Below the pieces are notes generated by a model that worked only from the letters and a program-made list of their open reading frames with translations, had not been told where the DNA came from and did no database searches. The position numbers and the translations under genes are program-made. Shown here in pieces: positions 9,251-17,437 of a stretch of 64,000 nt of DNA. This stretch comes from Streptomyces atratus (GTDB lineage Bacteria > Actinomycetota > Actinomycetes > Streptomycetales > Streptomycetaceae), in NCBI RefSeq assembly GCF_900119365.1, contig NZ_FPJO01000001.1:710499-774498 (forward strand). The letters are read 5' to 3'. Positions within the stretch are counted from its first letter, which is position 1; every line of letters begins with the position of its first letter.

Positions 9251-9466
9251 TCAGTAACCCCAGCGACCTCCACGCCGGCCGTAGCCGCCGTAGCCGCCGA
9301 AGTCACGGAACCCGCGTCCACGTCCGCCGTAGCCGCCGCCGTAGCCGCCACGGCCGCCGTAGCCGCCACGGCCGTAGCCGCCGCCGCCGTAGCCGCCGCC
9401 GCCGTAGCCGCCGCCGTGTCCGCCGTGTCCGCCGTTCCTGTGGTCGAAGATGCTACGTACCTTCAT
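9251..9466 (-). CDS. Gly/Tyr/Arg-rich small protein, unknown function
   Basis: I do not recognise a family. The 71-residue product begins 'MKVRSIFDHRNGGHGG' and is then almost entirely Gly, Tyr and Arg in GGYG, GGGYG, GRGGYG and RGRGF blocks, ending 'GRRGGRWGY'. It has no Cys, no signal peptide and no hydrophobic segment. It resembles the low-complexity RGG/GY tails of RNA-binding proteins without an attached domain. Evidence that it is a real gene: a near-perfect ribosome binding site (GAGGAGG, 6 bases before the ATG), a plausible promoter at 9526-9554 and a strong terminator right after the stop. It is therefore monocistronic. The repetitive GCC/GCCGTA codons could also slip, so copy number may vary between strains. 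Confidence 0.7.
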   Translation of the reverse strand: MKVRSIFDHRNGGHGGHGGGYGGGGYGGGGYGRGGYGGRGGYGGGYGGRGRGFRDFGGYGGYGRRGGRWGY

Positions 9467-9525
9467 CTTCGCCTCCTCTGAAGGAGTTCGCTACGCCGCT
9501 CCTTGCTCTTGCTGCGGCACTTTCG

Positions 9526-9554
9526 ACACTACGTCCGACCCCTGGGACCAACAA
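9526..9554 (-). promoter_or_regulatory. Probable sigma-70 type promoter for the Gly-rich gene
   Basis: On the minus strand TTGTTG (9549-9554), a 17-base spacer and TAGTGT (9526-9531) fit the Streptomyces TTGnnn/TAGnnT pattern. Transcription would begin near 9519, giving a leader of about 53 bases before the ATG at 9466. Confidence 0.45.
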
Positions 9555-10052
9555 GTCGTAGAAGCCGTAATCAACGATTAAAGAGGACGAAATACCGTAA
9601 TTCTTCAGAGCGTTGCCATAAGTGACTCTCCGGACACCTCTCGGCCGGCCGGGGATGGAGTGCTCCCCGCAACACCAGGAAGGGCCGCCGTCCGGCCGCA
9701 CACGATCAGGGCGGCCGTGCGGACACCGACGCCCCGACGTACTGGCACACCGATGCGGAACGAACGAGCGCCCGGGCCGGACCGAGGTCCCCCACGGAAT
9801 CCATGAGGGCCCTCCTGCCCATGCATACGCAGCTCATCCCGTTTCGTTTCTGCCGGAGCATCGGCAGTGGGGCGGGCGGAACGCGAATACATCCCGGTGA
9901 CGCGTCTCACCCGAAGTCACCGAAAGGAACGGACAGGGATGCGACGGGCTCCACGAGCCCCGGCCCCGTCACATCCGGCTACGTTCCGTGACCGATGGCT
10001 CCACGACAGAAGCACCGGGCGGGACGCCCGCGACGACTGCCACGAAATCCAG
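9555..10052. other. Intergenic region without a recognisable gene
   Basis: The part next to the promoter (about 9555-9620) is unusually AT-rich for this genome. The rest holds only short open frames with atypical composition and no ribosome binding sites or familiar motifs. I see nothing I can name in it. Confidence 0.5.
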
Positions 10053-10772
10053 TCAGAAGGTGGTTTCACAGAAGGCTGCCGTGGAGACGCCGAACAGCCG
10101 GTCCGCGTTCAGCTCGTCGCCGACCTCCAGCACCAATGGGTCACCATCACCGCAGGAGCGCGCGTCGGGCGCCTTCGGCACGTCGACGAGCCGCAGCCAC
10201 AGATCGTCGTTGAGCGAGTGGGTGCGGCAGGCTCGCCAGTCGTCCAGCATTCCCTCGACGAGCTCGTCGGTCGGCCGGCGACGTACACACACTTCTTCGA
10301 CCAGGTCCACGCCGAGCAGGAAGCGCCACAGACCCACGACAGCCTCCGGATTCCCCGCGTGGAAGTCCGTGACCATCAGCGTGACACGGGCACCGCAGTC
10401 CCCGCTCTGCATGGTCCGGTACGCGACAAAGCCGTCGTCGCCGTCCGGTCCGGAATGCACTGCGACCACGGGGCTCCTGGCCGACCGCACCAGTGGCTCC
10501 CACTTGGCCTTCCACCAGCTCGCGGAACGTCCGATCACGCCGGGCCGGTAGGGGCCGAGCCGTTCGTGCAGCCGAGGCAGCGGGCTGACCGACGACGCAC
10601 CGTCGATCAGCCGCACGTCGCCACCGGAGGGCACCTCGGGCCGCAGCCGGGCCTCCCACGGGTGCAGCCGCACCAACTGTGGAAGAACTACGCCATCCGT
10701 GGTGCACGTGGTCGACGGCGGGCACTTCCACTTCGACGAGTCGCTGCCCCGGGGCATCGGGATCCTGACCAC
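10053..10772 (-). pseudogene. Fragment of an Eis-like GNAT acetyltransferase
   Basis: The open frame contains the middle of the Eis (enhanced intracellular survival) acetyltransferase family. 'RLRPEVPSGGDVRLIDG', 'ERLGPYRPGVIGR', 'SWWKAKWEPL', 'EAVVGLWRFLLGVDLVEEV' and 'LWLRLVDVPKA' follow the family order. The N-terminal acetyl-CoA-binding GNAT domain is replaced by unrelated sequence ('MVRIPMPRGSDSSKW...'). The C-terminal sterol-carrier-like domain is cut off after 'DPLVLEVGDEL'. Full-length members are about 400 residues; only about 180 recognisable residues remain. It is most likely a dead remnant. Confidence 0.65.
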
Positions 10773-11104
10773 ACTTCTGGCTCAACTTCCGCTTCAACGA
10801 GTGCAGTTCGGCCAAGACGGAGAGTTCTGGACGACGCCCCCTCCGGGATTCCGGGGCCACCCGCCCGCAACCCCTGAGGGTTGACTCCCAGATGCCCCTG
10901 GCCCCTCCCGTCTGCTGTTGATGCCCGGCTTGGCACCTGCCAACATTTGGATGCAGGTGCAGAGAGGCGTACGACAAACAGGGGAGTTGGTGGTCATGAA
11001 CAGCGTGCACTGGATGCACGTGCTCCTCATCCTTGTCACGATGCCGCCCATGGTGCCGAACTCCGCTCTGCTGACGAGCGCGGGCACCCTCGCCGCGACG
11101 CTCG
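10773..11104. other. Intergenic region in the decayed patch
   Basis: No convincing gene. Several short frames overlap on both strands (for example one at 10699-10884 on the plus strand with 'GGHFHFDESLPRGIGIL') but none has a ribosome binding site together with a family I recognise. The stretch lies between two broken genes and is probably debris. Confidence 0.4.
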
Positions 11105-12840
11105 ATGCGGCACCGCGCCTTGGCGATCGGCGGCTGGCTGGCCCTCGTCGTCGTGGCACTGCTCGCCAGCGCCGCACTCTCCGGGTCCGGCGCCAGGACG
11201 CCGGACCCGGGTGAGTCCGGCAAGGTCAAGCAGGCGTTGAGCTCGCAGAAGGACTTCGAGCCGGTCCTGGAGAACGTCCTCATCCAGCCGCGCCACGGCG
11301 GCGGGAAGTTCATGGACAACCCGGCGCTCGTCAAGGCCACCGAGGACCTCGTGGCCGAGTTCGACAAGTCACCGGGAGCCGTCACCGGCCTGCGCACCCC
11401 GATGAATCCGGGGTCGGAGCAGCAGATCTCGAAGGACGGCCGCTCCGGGCTGGTCACCTTCTTCGTGGCCGGCCCGAACGAAGAGATGAACGCCCATTTC
11501 GACTCGGTGGCCGAAGCGGTGGACAGGGTCGCCGACCGGAACAGCGACGTGCGCGTCGTCCAGGCCGGGGACACGAGCCTTTCCCGTGCCGTCGACGACG
11601 CCGTCAAGAAGGACTTCGCCAGTGCGGAGGGCACCGCGCTGCCGATCACCCTGGTCATTCTCCTCATCGTCTTCGGGGCCCTGGTCGCGGCGGCGATCCC
11701 GCTGCTGCTGGCGGCGACCACGGTCGTGGGCACCTTCAGCCTCATCGCCATCCTGGAACGATGGGTCGCCGTCAACAGCGCCGCCACCTCGATGATCCTG
11801 CTGATCGGCATCGCGGTCAGTATCGACTACTCGCTGTTCTACCTGCGGCGTGAGCGCGAGGAGCGAGCCGCCGGACGCAGCGTGTCCGAATCGCTGCACA
11901 TCGCCTCACGCACCTCGGGACATGTCGTCATCGTCTCCGGCGTGACAGTGATCCTCTGCCTGTGCGGCCTTCTTCTCAGCGGCCTCGGTGTGTTCCGCGG
12001 CCTCACGCTCGGCACCGCTCTCGTGGTGGGCCTGGCGTTGATCGCCTCGGTCACGGTGCTGCCGGCCCTGCTCGCCGCACTCGGGCACCGCGTCGACAAG
12101 GGCCGCGTGCCGTGGCTCGGCAAACGCCGCACGACCTCGACCGAGTCCCGCACCTGGCAGAAGCTGGCACGCGCCGTCGTCAAGCGCCCGAAGGTGTGGG
12201 GCGGCGCTGCGGTGGTCGCGCTGCTCGTGATGGCGGCGCCGGCGGCCGGTATGCATGTGCAGGACGCGGCCGTCGTCGACAGCCTGCCGCGCAACGCGCC
12301 CACGGTGGACGCCGCGGTCCGCATGCAGGAGGCCTTCCCCGGTGCCCCGACCCCCACGCGGATCGCGGTCTGGGGCGTCGACGGCGGGAGCTCGGACACC
12401 CCCAGGTGAAGGCGGCGGTCGACGAACTCCGCCAGCACGTCGCGGACAGTGACGGCAGGCTGGCGGGCCCGATCTCGACAGTGCAGATCGACGACATTCT
12501 CATGGTGCGCGTTCCGCTGGCGGGCAGCGGCACCGACGAGGTCTCCAACGCCGCGCTGAAGACGCTGCGCGAGGACACCCTTCCGGCGACCCTCGGCAAG
12601 GTCGAGGACATCGACTACGCGGTCGGCGGCCGGACCGCGTTCGGGCCGAGCGACACCGACTCGCGCACACCTACCGACCAGCCCGCGCCCACCGCCTCCA
12701 ACTCGCCGGCCACACCAGGACGGTCCCCGTCCACCTCGCCCAGGCCGCCCACGCAGACCCCGAAACCCACGCCGTCGTCGACGGCCGAGCCGGACGACCT
12801 CACCGAAGCCGACGACCTCGCCGAGGCCGGACGAGTGTGA
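11105..12840 (+). pseudogene. MMPL-family (RND) transporter, frameshifted and truncated
   Basis: The first frame (11105-12409, 434 residues) is a clear MMPL N-half. It has a membrane segment at 'ALAIGGWLALVVVALLAS', a periplasmic domain, then helices including 'VNSAATSMILLIGIAVSIDYSLFYLRRER' (read in parts). It stops at TGA 12407-12409 after 'GGSSDTPR'. The family sequence continues in another frame ('VKAAVDELRQHV', 'DIDYAVGGRTAFGPSDTD') up to 12840, so a single indel lies near 12380-12410. After 'GPSDTD' the second six-helix bundle is missing and a Pro/Thr/Ser-rich tail takes its place. Intact MMPL proteins are about 700 residues with twelve helices. This copy should be non-functional. Confidence 0.75.
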
Positions 12841-13000
12841 CGGTCTGGAGATCTGCCTCCCGCCGCTCCTGTACCTCTGCCTCGGCTGAGACAGAGAGAG
12901 CTGCGCGACCCGCCGTTCGAGAGAAGCCCTCGGCGCGCCTCACTGACTCCTCCGACACTTCGGGCGAGCATAGGGCGAGCTAACGATCATGAGAGATGCG

Positions 13001-13026
13001 AAAAGGCCCCCGCCGACGCGGGGGCC
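13001..13026 (-). terminator. Terminator after the CAU tRNA
   Basis: A perfect 9-bp stem GGCCCCCGC / GCGGGGGCC with a 4-base loop, followed on the minus strand by TTTT. It lies about 45 bases beyond the tRNA 3' end. Confidence 0.85.
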
Positions 13027-13070
13027 TCTGCGTTTCCCCAGGTCAAAACGATTCTGCCTGGGTTGCTAGG

Positions 13071-13144
13071 TGGGGCGGGTGGGACTCGAACCCACGGCCG
13101 ACGGATTATGAGTCCGCTGCTCTAACCGGCTGAGCTACCGCCCC
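13071..13144 (-). tRNA. tRNA with CAU anticodon (Ile2 or elongator Met)
   Basis: A 74-base cloverleaf: 7-bp acceptor stem GGGGCGG/CCGCCCC, D arm with GCTCAGCCGGTTAGAGC, anticodon loop CTCATAA, and T arm with GGTTCGAGTCCC. The acceptor stem is fully paired, so it is not the initiator tRNA. Whether it is Ile2 (lysidine-modified CAU) or elongator Met cannot be settled by eye. CCA is not encoded. Confidence 0.9.
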
Positions 13145-13344
13145 TTTTCGGCGTGGCGCGTACAAGTGTGCGCGCCGTCTGCCGCAGCATAGCCGGTCAT
13201 ACGATCTCTCGCTCCGGATGGTCGGCTTCGCATGACCATGAAGACCTCGCCGCCGGCCGTCCGGTTCCGTACGGAGCCAAGTACACGCGAAAGAGTCACA
13301 TGCATCCCGCACGCCCCACGGTGACGACCGCCGCCGGGCATACG

Positions 13345-13366
13345 AAAAAGGACCCCGCAGGGTCCT
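13345..13366 (-). terminator. Terminator after the tandem tRNA-Asn genes
   Basis: Stem AGGACCC / GGGTCCT with a 4-base loop, followed by TTTTT on the minus strand. It starts 12 bases after the 3' end of the second tRNA-Asn to be transcribed. Confidence 0.85.
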
Positions 13367-13377
13367 CTTCCGTTCCG

Positions 13378-13450
13378 CTCCCCCGACTGGACTCGAACCA
13401 GTAACCCTCCGGTTAACAGCCGAATGCTCTGCCAATTGAGCTACAGGGGA
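13378..13450 (-). tRNA. tRNA-Asn (GUU), downstream copy
   Basis: 73-base cloverleaf with anticodon GTT in loop CTGTTAA, acceptor stem TCCCCTG/CGGGGGA and T arm GGTTCGAGTCC. CCA is not encoded. The anticodon stem is TTCGG/CCGGA and includes a T-G pair. It is separated by 5 bases from the upstream copy and shares its terminator. Confidence 0.95.
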
Positions 13451-13455
13451 TCGCG

Positions 13456-13528
13456 CTCCCCCGACTGGACTCGAACCAGTAACCTGCCGGTTAACAGCCG
13501 GCTGCTCTGCCAATTGAGCTACAGGGGA
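13456..13528 (-). tRNA. tRNA-Asn (GUU), upstream copy
   Basis: 73-base cloverleaf nearly identical to its neighbour, with anticodon GTT. It differs in the anticodon stem, here GCCGG/CCGGC with five Watson-Crick pairs, and in the next variable-loop base. Transcribed first of the pair. Confidence 0.95.
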
Positions 13529-13721
13529 TTGCTGCGTATGCACCGAACCCTACCTGCCTGGCTGCTGCCGGGCGGCGCTCGTTCGCTGCGACACATACAT
13601 TAGCGCAAGCAGGGGGGTGCTTCGCCAATCGGTATCCCCCGGGGTGATCTCCGGTGCCCGCGGGTAGGCGGGCAGCACACGTCGCACTCAGCTTCGCACT
13701 GAGCAAGGAAGGGTGGCAGCC

Positions 13722-14021
13722 ATGCGGTACCGGCTCACGTTCATCGCCGGACTGGCCCTCGGATACGTGATCGGAACGAGGGCCGGGCGCGAGCGCTACG
13801 AGCAGATGAAGAAGTCCGCACGCCAGTTCGCCCAGAATCCGGCCGTGCGCAATACCGCCGAGTCCGCGGCGCAGAGCGGCCGCGACCTGGCCGGCAAGGC
13901 GTACCACGCGGTGAGCGAGAAGGTCGGCGAGAAGGTCCCCGCCTCGGTGGCCGACCGGGTGCGCTCGCTGCGGGACCGCGGCCAGAACGGCGAGGACGAC
14001 TGGGGCACCAGCAACACGTAG
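13722..14021 (+). CDS. YtxH-domain membrane-anchored small protein
   Basis: A 99-residue protein starts at ATG 13722 behind AAGGAAGG. A short hydrophobic N-terminus with a Gly zipper ('LTFIAGLALGYVIGTRAGRERYEQ') matches the YtxH/gas-vesicle-like family. The rest is a charged amphipathic helix region ('VRNTAESAAQSGRDLAGKAYHAV'). Family members are small membrane-associated proteins linked to general stress in Bacillus. The role here is unknown. It has no obvious operon partner. Confidence 0.8.
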   Translation: MRYRLTFIAGLALGYVIGTRAGRERYEQMKKSARQFAQNPAVRNTAESAAQSGRDLAGKAYHAVSEKVGEKVPASVADRVRSLRDRGQNGEDDWGTSNT

Positions 14022-14089
14022 CGGGTCGCCCCCACCACTGCCGCGCCACCGGTACGGAAAAGCCCCGGCGGTGCGGCAGAATCTTGTGC

Positions 14090-15535
14090 ATGGGGATAGT
14101 CGCCGGCTTGGACAGTTCTTCCGCCTTCACACACATCGTCGTCTGCGATACGGACACGGGCGCCGTGCTGCGCCGGGGGTTCGCCGCGCACCCCGTCGAG
14201 GCGAAGGCCACCGAGATCGATCCGCAGGCGTGGCTGCTCTCGCTCGGTGAGGCCGCCACCGACGGGCTGCTCGAAGGGGTGCAGGCCATCGGCGTCTCCG
14301 CCCAGCAGCACGGCCTGGTGCCGCTGGACCACCAGGGCAATCTGGTCCGTCCGGCGCTGCTCGGCAACGACAAGCGGGCGCAGGTCGCCGCGGCCGATCT
14401 GGTCGACGGGCTCGGCGGGCGGCAGGCCTGGGCCGAGGCGGTCGGGGCGGTGCCGCAGGCCGCGCAGCCGGTGTCGAAGCTGCGCTGGCTGGCGCGTAAC
14501 GAGCCGGAGGCGGCCCAGCGGGTGGCCGCGGTGCTCCAGCCGCACGACTGGCTGGTGTGGCAGCTGCTGGGGCGTCCGGCCCGGCGGACCACCGACCGGG
14601 GCGCCGCGTCCGGCACCGGCTACTGGTCGGCGGACACCGGTTCCTACCGGCCCGATCTGGTGGAGCTGGCGCTCGGGCACCAGGCCACGCTCCCCGAGGT
14701 GCTCGGCCCCGCCGACGCGGCCGGGACGACGCCCGAGGGGCTGCTGATCTCCGCGGGGACCGGCGAGACGATGGCGGCGGCGTTCGGTCTCGGGGTCGGG
14801 GTGGGCGACGCGGTGGTGTCGCTGGGGGCGTCGGGCTCGGTCATGGCGGTGCACCACGAGGCGCTGTCCGATCCGGCCGGGATGATCACTTCGTTCGCGG
14901 ACGCCACCGGGAAGCATCTGCCGGTGGTGCACACCTCCAACGCGGTACGGGCGCTGCGCGGGACCGCCGAGATGCTCGGCGTGGAGGGCCTCGAAGAGCT
15001 CTCCGCGCTGGCGCTGAAGTCCACGCCGGGCGCCTCCGGGCTGGTGCTCCTGCCGTACCTGGAGGGCGAGCGGACGCCTCGGCTGCCGCACGCCGCGGGG
15101 ACGCTGTGCGGGCTGCGTCGCGAGTCGATGAAGCCGGAGCACCTGGCGCGGGCGGCGTTCGAGGGGATGCTGTGCTCGCTGGCCGACGCGCTCGATGTGC
15201 TGCGCGGCCGGGGCGTCGAGGTGCGGCGGGTGTTCATGCTGGGGGCGGCGGCCGAGCTGCCCGCCGTGCAGGGGCTCGCTCCGGCGCTGTTCGGTACGCA
15301 GGTGGTCGTGCCGCAGCCCGCCGAGTACGCGGCGCTGGGCGCGGCCCGGCAGGCGGCCTGGGCGCTGGGGGTCTCGCAGGGGACGGCCGATCCGCTCACT
15401 CCCCCGGCCTGGCAGGGCGCCGCGGCGCAGGTGCTGGAGCCGGGCGAGGAGCTGGCGGCCGGGCAGGCGGTACGCCAGCAGTACGTGGCGACGCGGGACC
15501 AGATCCACCCCGGAGCGTTCGACTCCGCGGGCTGA
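14090..15535 (+). CDS. FGGY-family carbohydrate kinase, xylulokinase-like
   Basis: The 481-residue kinase has both FGGY ATPase-fold domains. 'GLDSSS' near the start is the phosphate-1 loop, 'GVSAQQHGLVPLD' is the substrate loop typical of xylulokinases, and 'GASGSVMAVHHE' and 'FMLGAAAELPAVQ' lie in the second domain. It transfers phosphate from ATP to a sugar, probably a ketopentose. ATG 14090 is used (GTG 14084 is possible); no clear ribosome binding site is seen, so translation may be leaderless. Xylose isomerase and sugar transport genes are not adjacent, so the substrate is uncertain. Confidence 0.85.
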   Translation: MGIVAGLDSSSAFTHIVVCDTDTGAVLRRGFAAHPVEAKATEIDPQAWLLSLGEAATDGLLEGVQAIGVSAQQHGLVPLDHQGNLVRPALLGNDKRAQVAAADLVDGLGGRQAWAEAVGAVPQAAQPVSKLRWLARNEPEAAQRVAAVLQPHDWLVWQLLGRPARRTTDRGAASGTGYWSADTGSYRPDLVELALGHQATLPEVLGPADAAGTTPEGLLISAGTGETMAAAFGLGVGVGDAVVSLGASGSVMAVHHEALSDPAGMITSFADATGKHLPVVHTSNAVRALRGTAEMLGVEGLEELSALALKSTPGASGLVLLPYLEGERTPRLPHAAGTLCGLRRESMKPEHLARAAFEGMLCSLADALDVLRGRGVEVRRVFMLGAAAELPAVQGLAPALFGTQVVVPQPAEYAALGAARQAAWALGVSQGTADPLTPPAWQGAAAQVLEPGEELAAGQAVRQQYVATRDQIHPGAFDSAG

Positions 15536-15703
15536 GCCGCCCACCTGAGCGATACGGCCGGGTGCACCGGTGGAGATGACCCCCTCCACTTGTGTACTCG
15601 GTCTGTTTTTTGACCTGGTCTTGAGTAAAATCGCTCGCAGTCACGACCGCCGGTGCCGGAAAATGGATCGGCTCCCGCCCTCTGCCGACTCCGAGAGACA
15701 CGC

Positions 15704-17437
15704 GTGCTCATAAAACTCCTGCGGGCCTATCTCGGTCCGTACAGAAGACCCATCCTGCTGCTGGTCCTCCTCCAACTGCTGCAGACCTGCGCCAGCCTCT
15801 ACCTGCCCACCCTCAACGCCGACATCATCGACAACGGTGTCGTCAAGGGGGACACCGGCTACATCCTCGAATTCGGCGGCATCATGATCGCCGTCAGCAT
15901 CGGCCAGGTGGTCTGCAACATGGGGGCCGTCTACTTCGGCGCCCGTACCGCGTCCGCGCTCGGCCGTGACATCCGGGCGTCGGTCTTCGACCGGGTGCAG
16001 TCCTTCTCGGCGCGTGAGGTCGGACGGTTCGGGGCGCCCTCGCTGATCACCCGTACGACCAACGACGTCCAGCAGGTCCAGATGCTGGTGCTGATGACGT
16101 TCACCCTGATGGTGTCGGCCCCGATCATGTGTGTCGGCGGCATCATCATGGCGCTCGGCCAGGACGTCCCGCTGTCGGCGGTGCTGCTCGCGGTGGTGCC
16201 GGTGCTCGGCATCGCGGTGAGCCTGATCGTGAAGCGGATGCGTCCGCTGTTCCGCACCATGCAGGAACGGCTCGACACGGTGAACCGGGTGCTGCGCGAA
16301 CAGATCACCGGCAACCGCGTCATCCGCGCCTTCGTCCGTGACGGCTACGAGGAGGAGCGGTTCCGCGGCTCCAACACCGAGCTGACGGACGTGGCACTGT
16401 CCACGGGCCGGCTGATGGCGCTGATGTTCCCCACCGTGATGACGGTCGTGAACGTCTCGTCGATCGCCGTGCTCTGGTTCGGTGCCCAGCGCATCGACAG
16501 CGGCGACATGGAGATCGGCGCGCTGACCGCCTTCCTCGCCTATCTGATGCAGATCGTCATGTCGGTGATGATGGCCACCTTCATGTTCATGATGGTGCCG
16601 CGCGCCGAGGTCTGCGCCGAGCGCATCCAGGAGGTCCTGGAGACCGAGTCCAGCGTGGTCCCGCCCGTCCAGCCGGTCCGCAAGCTGCTCGCCCGCGGTC
16701 ATCTGGAGGTGCGCGGCGCGGACTTCCGCTACCCGGGCGCCGAAGAGCCGGTGCTGCGGTCGGTGGATCTGGTGGCCCGCCCCGGCGAGACCACCGCGAT
16801 CATCGGGTCGACGGGCAGCGGGAAGTCGACGCTGCTCGGTCTCGTTCCGCGGCTGTTCGACGTGACGGACGGCCAGGTGCTGGTCGACGGCACGGATGTA
16901 CGGACGCTGGAGCCGGCGCTGCTGGCGAGGACCGTGAGCCTCGTGCCGCAGAAGCCGTATCTGTTCTCCGGGACGGTCGCGACGAACCTGCGGTACGGAA
17001 ACCCGGACGCTACCGACGAGGAGCTCTGGCACGCGCTGGAGGTCGCGCAGGCCAAGGAGTTCGTCGCGGCGCTGGAGCACGGTCTGGACGCGCCGATCGC
17101 GCAGGGCGGCACCAATGTCTCGGGCGGGCAGCGGCAGCGGCTGGCCATCGCCAGGACGCTGGTGCAGCGGCCGGAGATCTATCTCTTCGACGACTCGTTC
17201 TCCGCGCTCGACTACGCCACCGACGCCGCGCTGCGCGGGGCGCTCTCGCGGGAGACGGCCGAGGCGACCGTGGTGATCGTGGCGCAGCGGGTGTCCACCA
17301 TCCGCGACGCGGACCGGATCCTGGTGCTGGACGAGGGCCGGGTCGTCGGTTCCGGTACCCATCACGAGCTGATGGACGGCAATGAAACGTACCGGGAGAT
17401 CGTGCTCTCCCAGCTGACGGAAGCGGAGGCCGCGTAA
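15704..17437 (+). CDS. ABC exporter subunit 1, permease-ATPase
   Basis: The 577-residue protein starts at GTG 15704 ('VLIKLLRAYLGPYRRP'). An ABC type-1 membrane domain ('LLQTCASLYLPTLNADIIDNG') occupies about 1-320. The nucleotide-binding domain has Walker A 'GSTGSGKST', signature 'VSGGQRQR' and Walker B 'IYLFDDS'. The residue after Walker B is Asp-Ser rather than the usual Glu-Pro, marking a degenerate catalytic site as in heterodimeric exporters. Its stop overlaps the start of the second subunit (TAATG). The pair is a typical Streptomyces heterodimeric multidrug-type exporter. Confidence 0.92.
   Translation: MLIKLLRAYLGPYRRPILLLVLLQLLQTCASLYLPTLNADIIDNGVVKGDTGYILEFGGIMIAVSIGQVVCNMGAVYFGARTASALGRDIRASVFDRVQSFSAREVGRFGAPSLITRTTNDVQQVQMLVLMTFTLMVSAPIMCVGGIIMALGQDVPLSAVLLAVVPVLGIAVSLIVKRMRPLFRTMQERLDTVNRVLREQITGNRVIRAFVRDGYEEERFRGSNTELTDVALSTGRLMALMFPTVMTVVNVSSIAVLWFGAQRIDSGDMEIGALTAFLAYLMQIVMSVMMATFMFMMVPRAEVCAERIQEVLETESSVVPPVQPVRKLLARGHLEVRGADFRYPGAEEPVLRSVDLVARPGETTAIIGSTGSGKSTLLGLVPRLFDVTDGQVLVDGTDVRTLEPALLARTVSLVPQKPYLFSGTVATNLRYGNPDATDEELWHALEVAQAKEFVAALEHGLDAPIAQGGTNVSGGQRQRLAIARTLVQRPEIYLFDDSFSALDYATDAALRGALSRETAEATVVIVAQRVSTIRDADRILVLDEGRVVGSGTHHELMDGNETYREIVLSQLTEAEAA

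Noticed and set aside
9130..9466. Gly-rich peptide plus ABC exporter as a ribosomal peptide antibiotic system
   Set aside because: The peptide has no Cys and almost no Ser or Thr to modify, there is no leader/core boundary, no modification enzyme is near, the exporter lacks a peptidase domain and a strong terminator separates the two genes.
13071..13144. Initiator tRNA-fMet
   Set aside because: The CAU tRNA has a fully paired acceptor stem; initiator tRNAs have an unpaired first position.
13106..13543. 145-codon frame across the tRNA genes
   Set aside because: It reads through three tRNA genes ('SPVAQLAEQPAVNRQVTGSSPVGG' type translation, a known tRNA artefact).
15604..15632. Promoter TTGACC...TAAAAT before the two-gene ABC exporter
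   Set aside because: The boxes are only 10 bases apart, and no -35 match exists at a proper distance from TAAAAT.
15641..17365. 574-codon open frame on the minus strand
   Set aside because: It is antisense to the ABC exporter gene, rich in His/Arg/Gly/Asp as expected for a shadow of a GC-biased gene, and has no family similarity.
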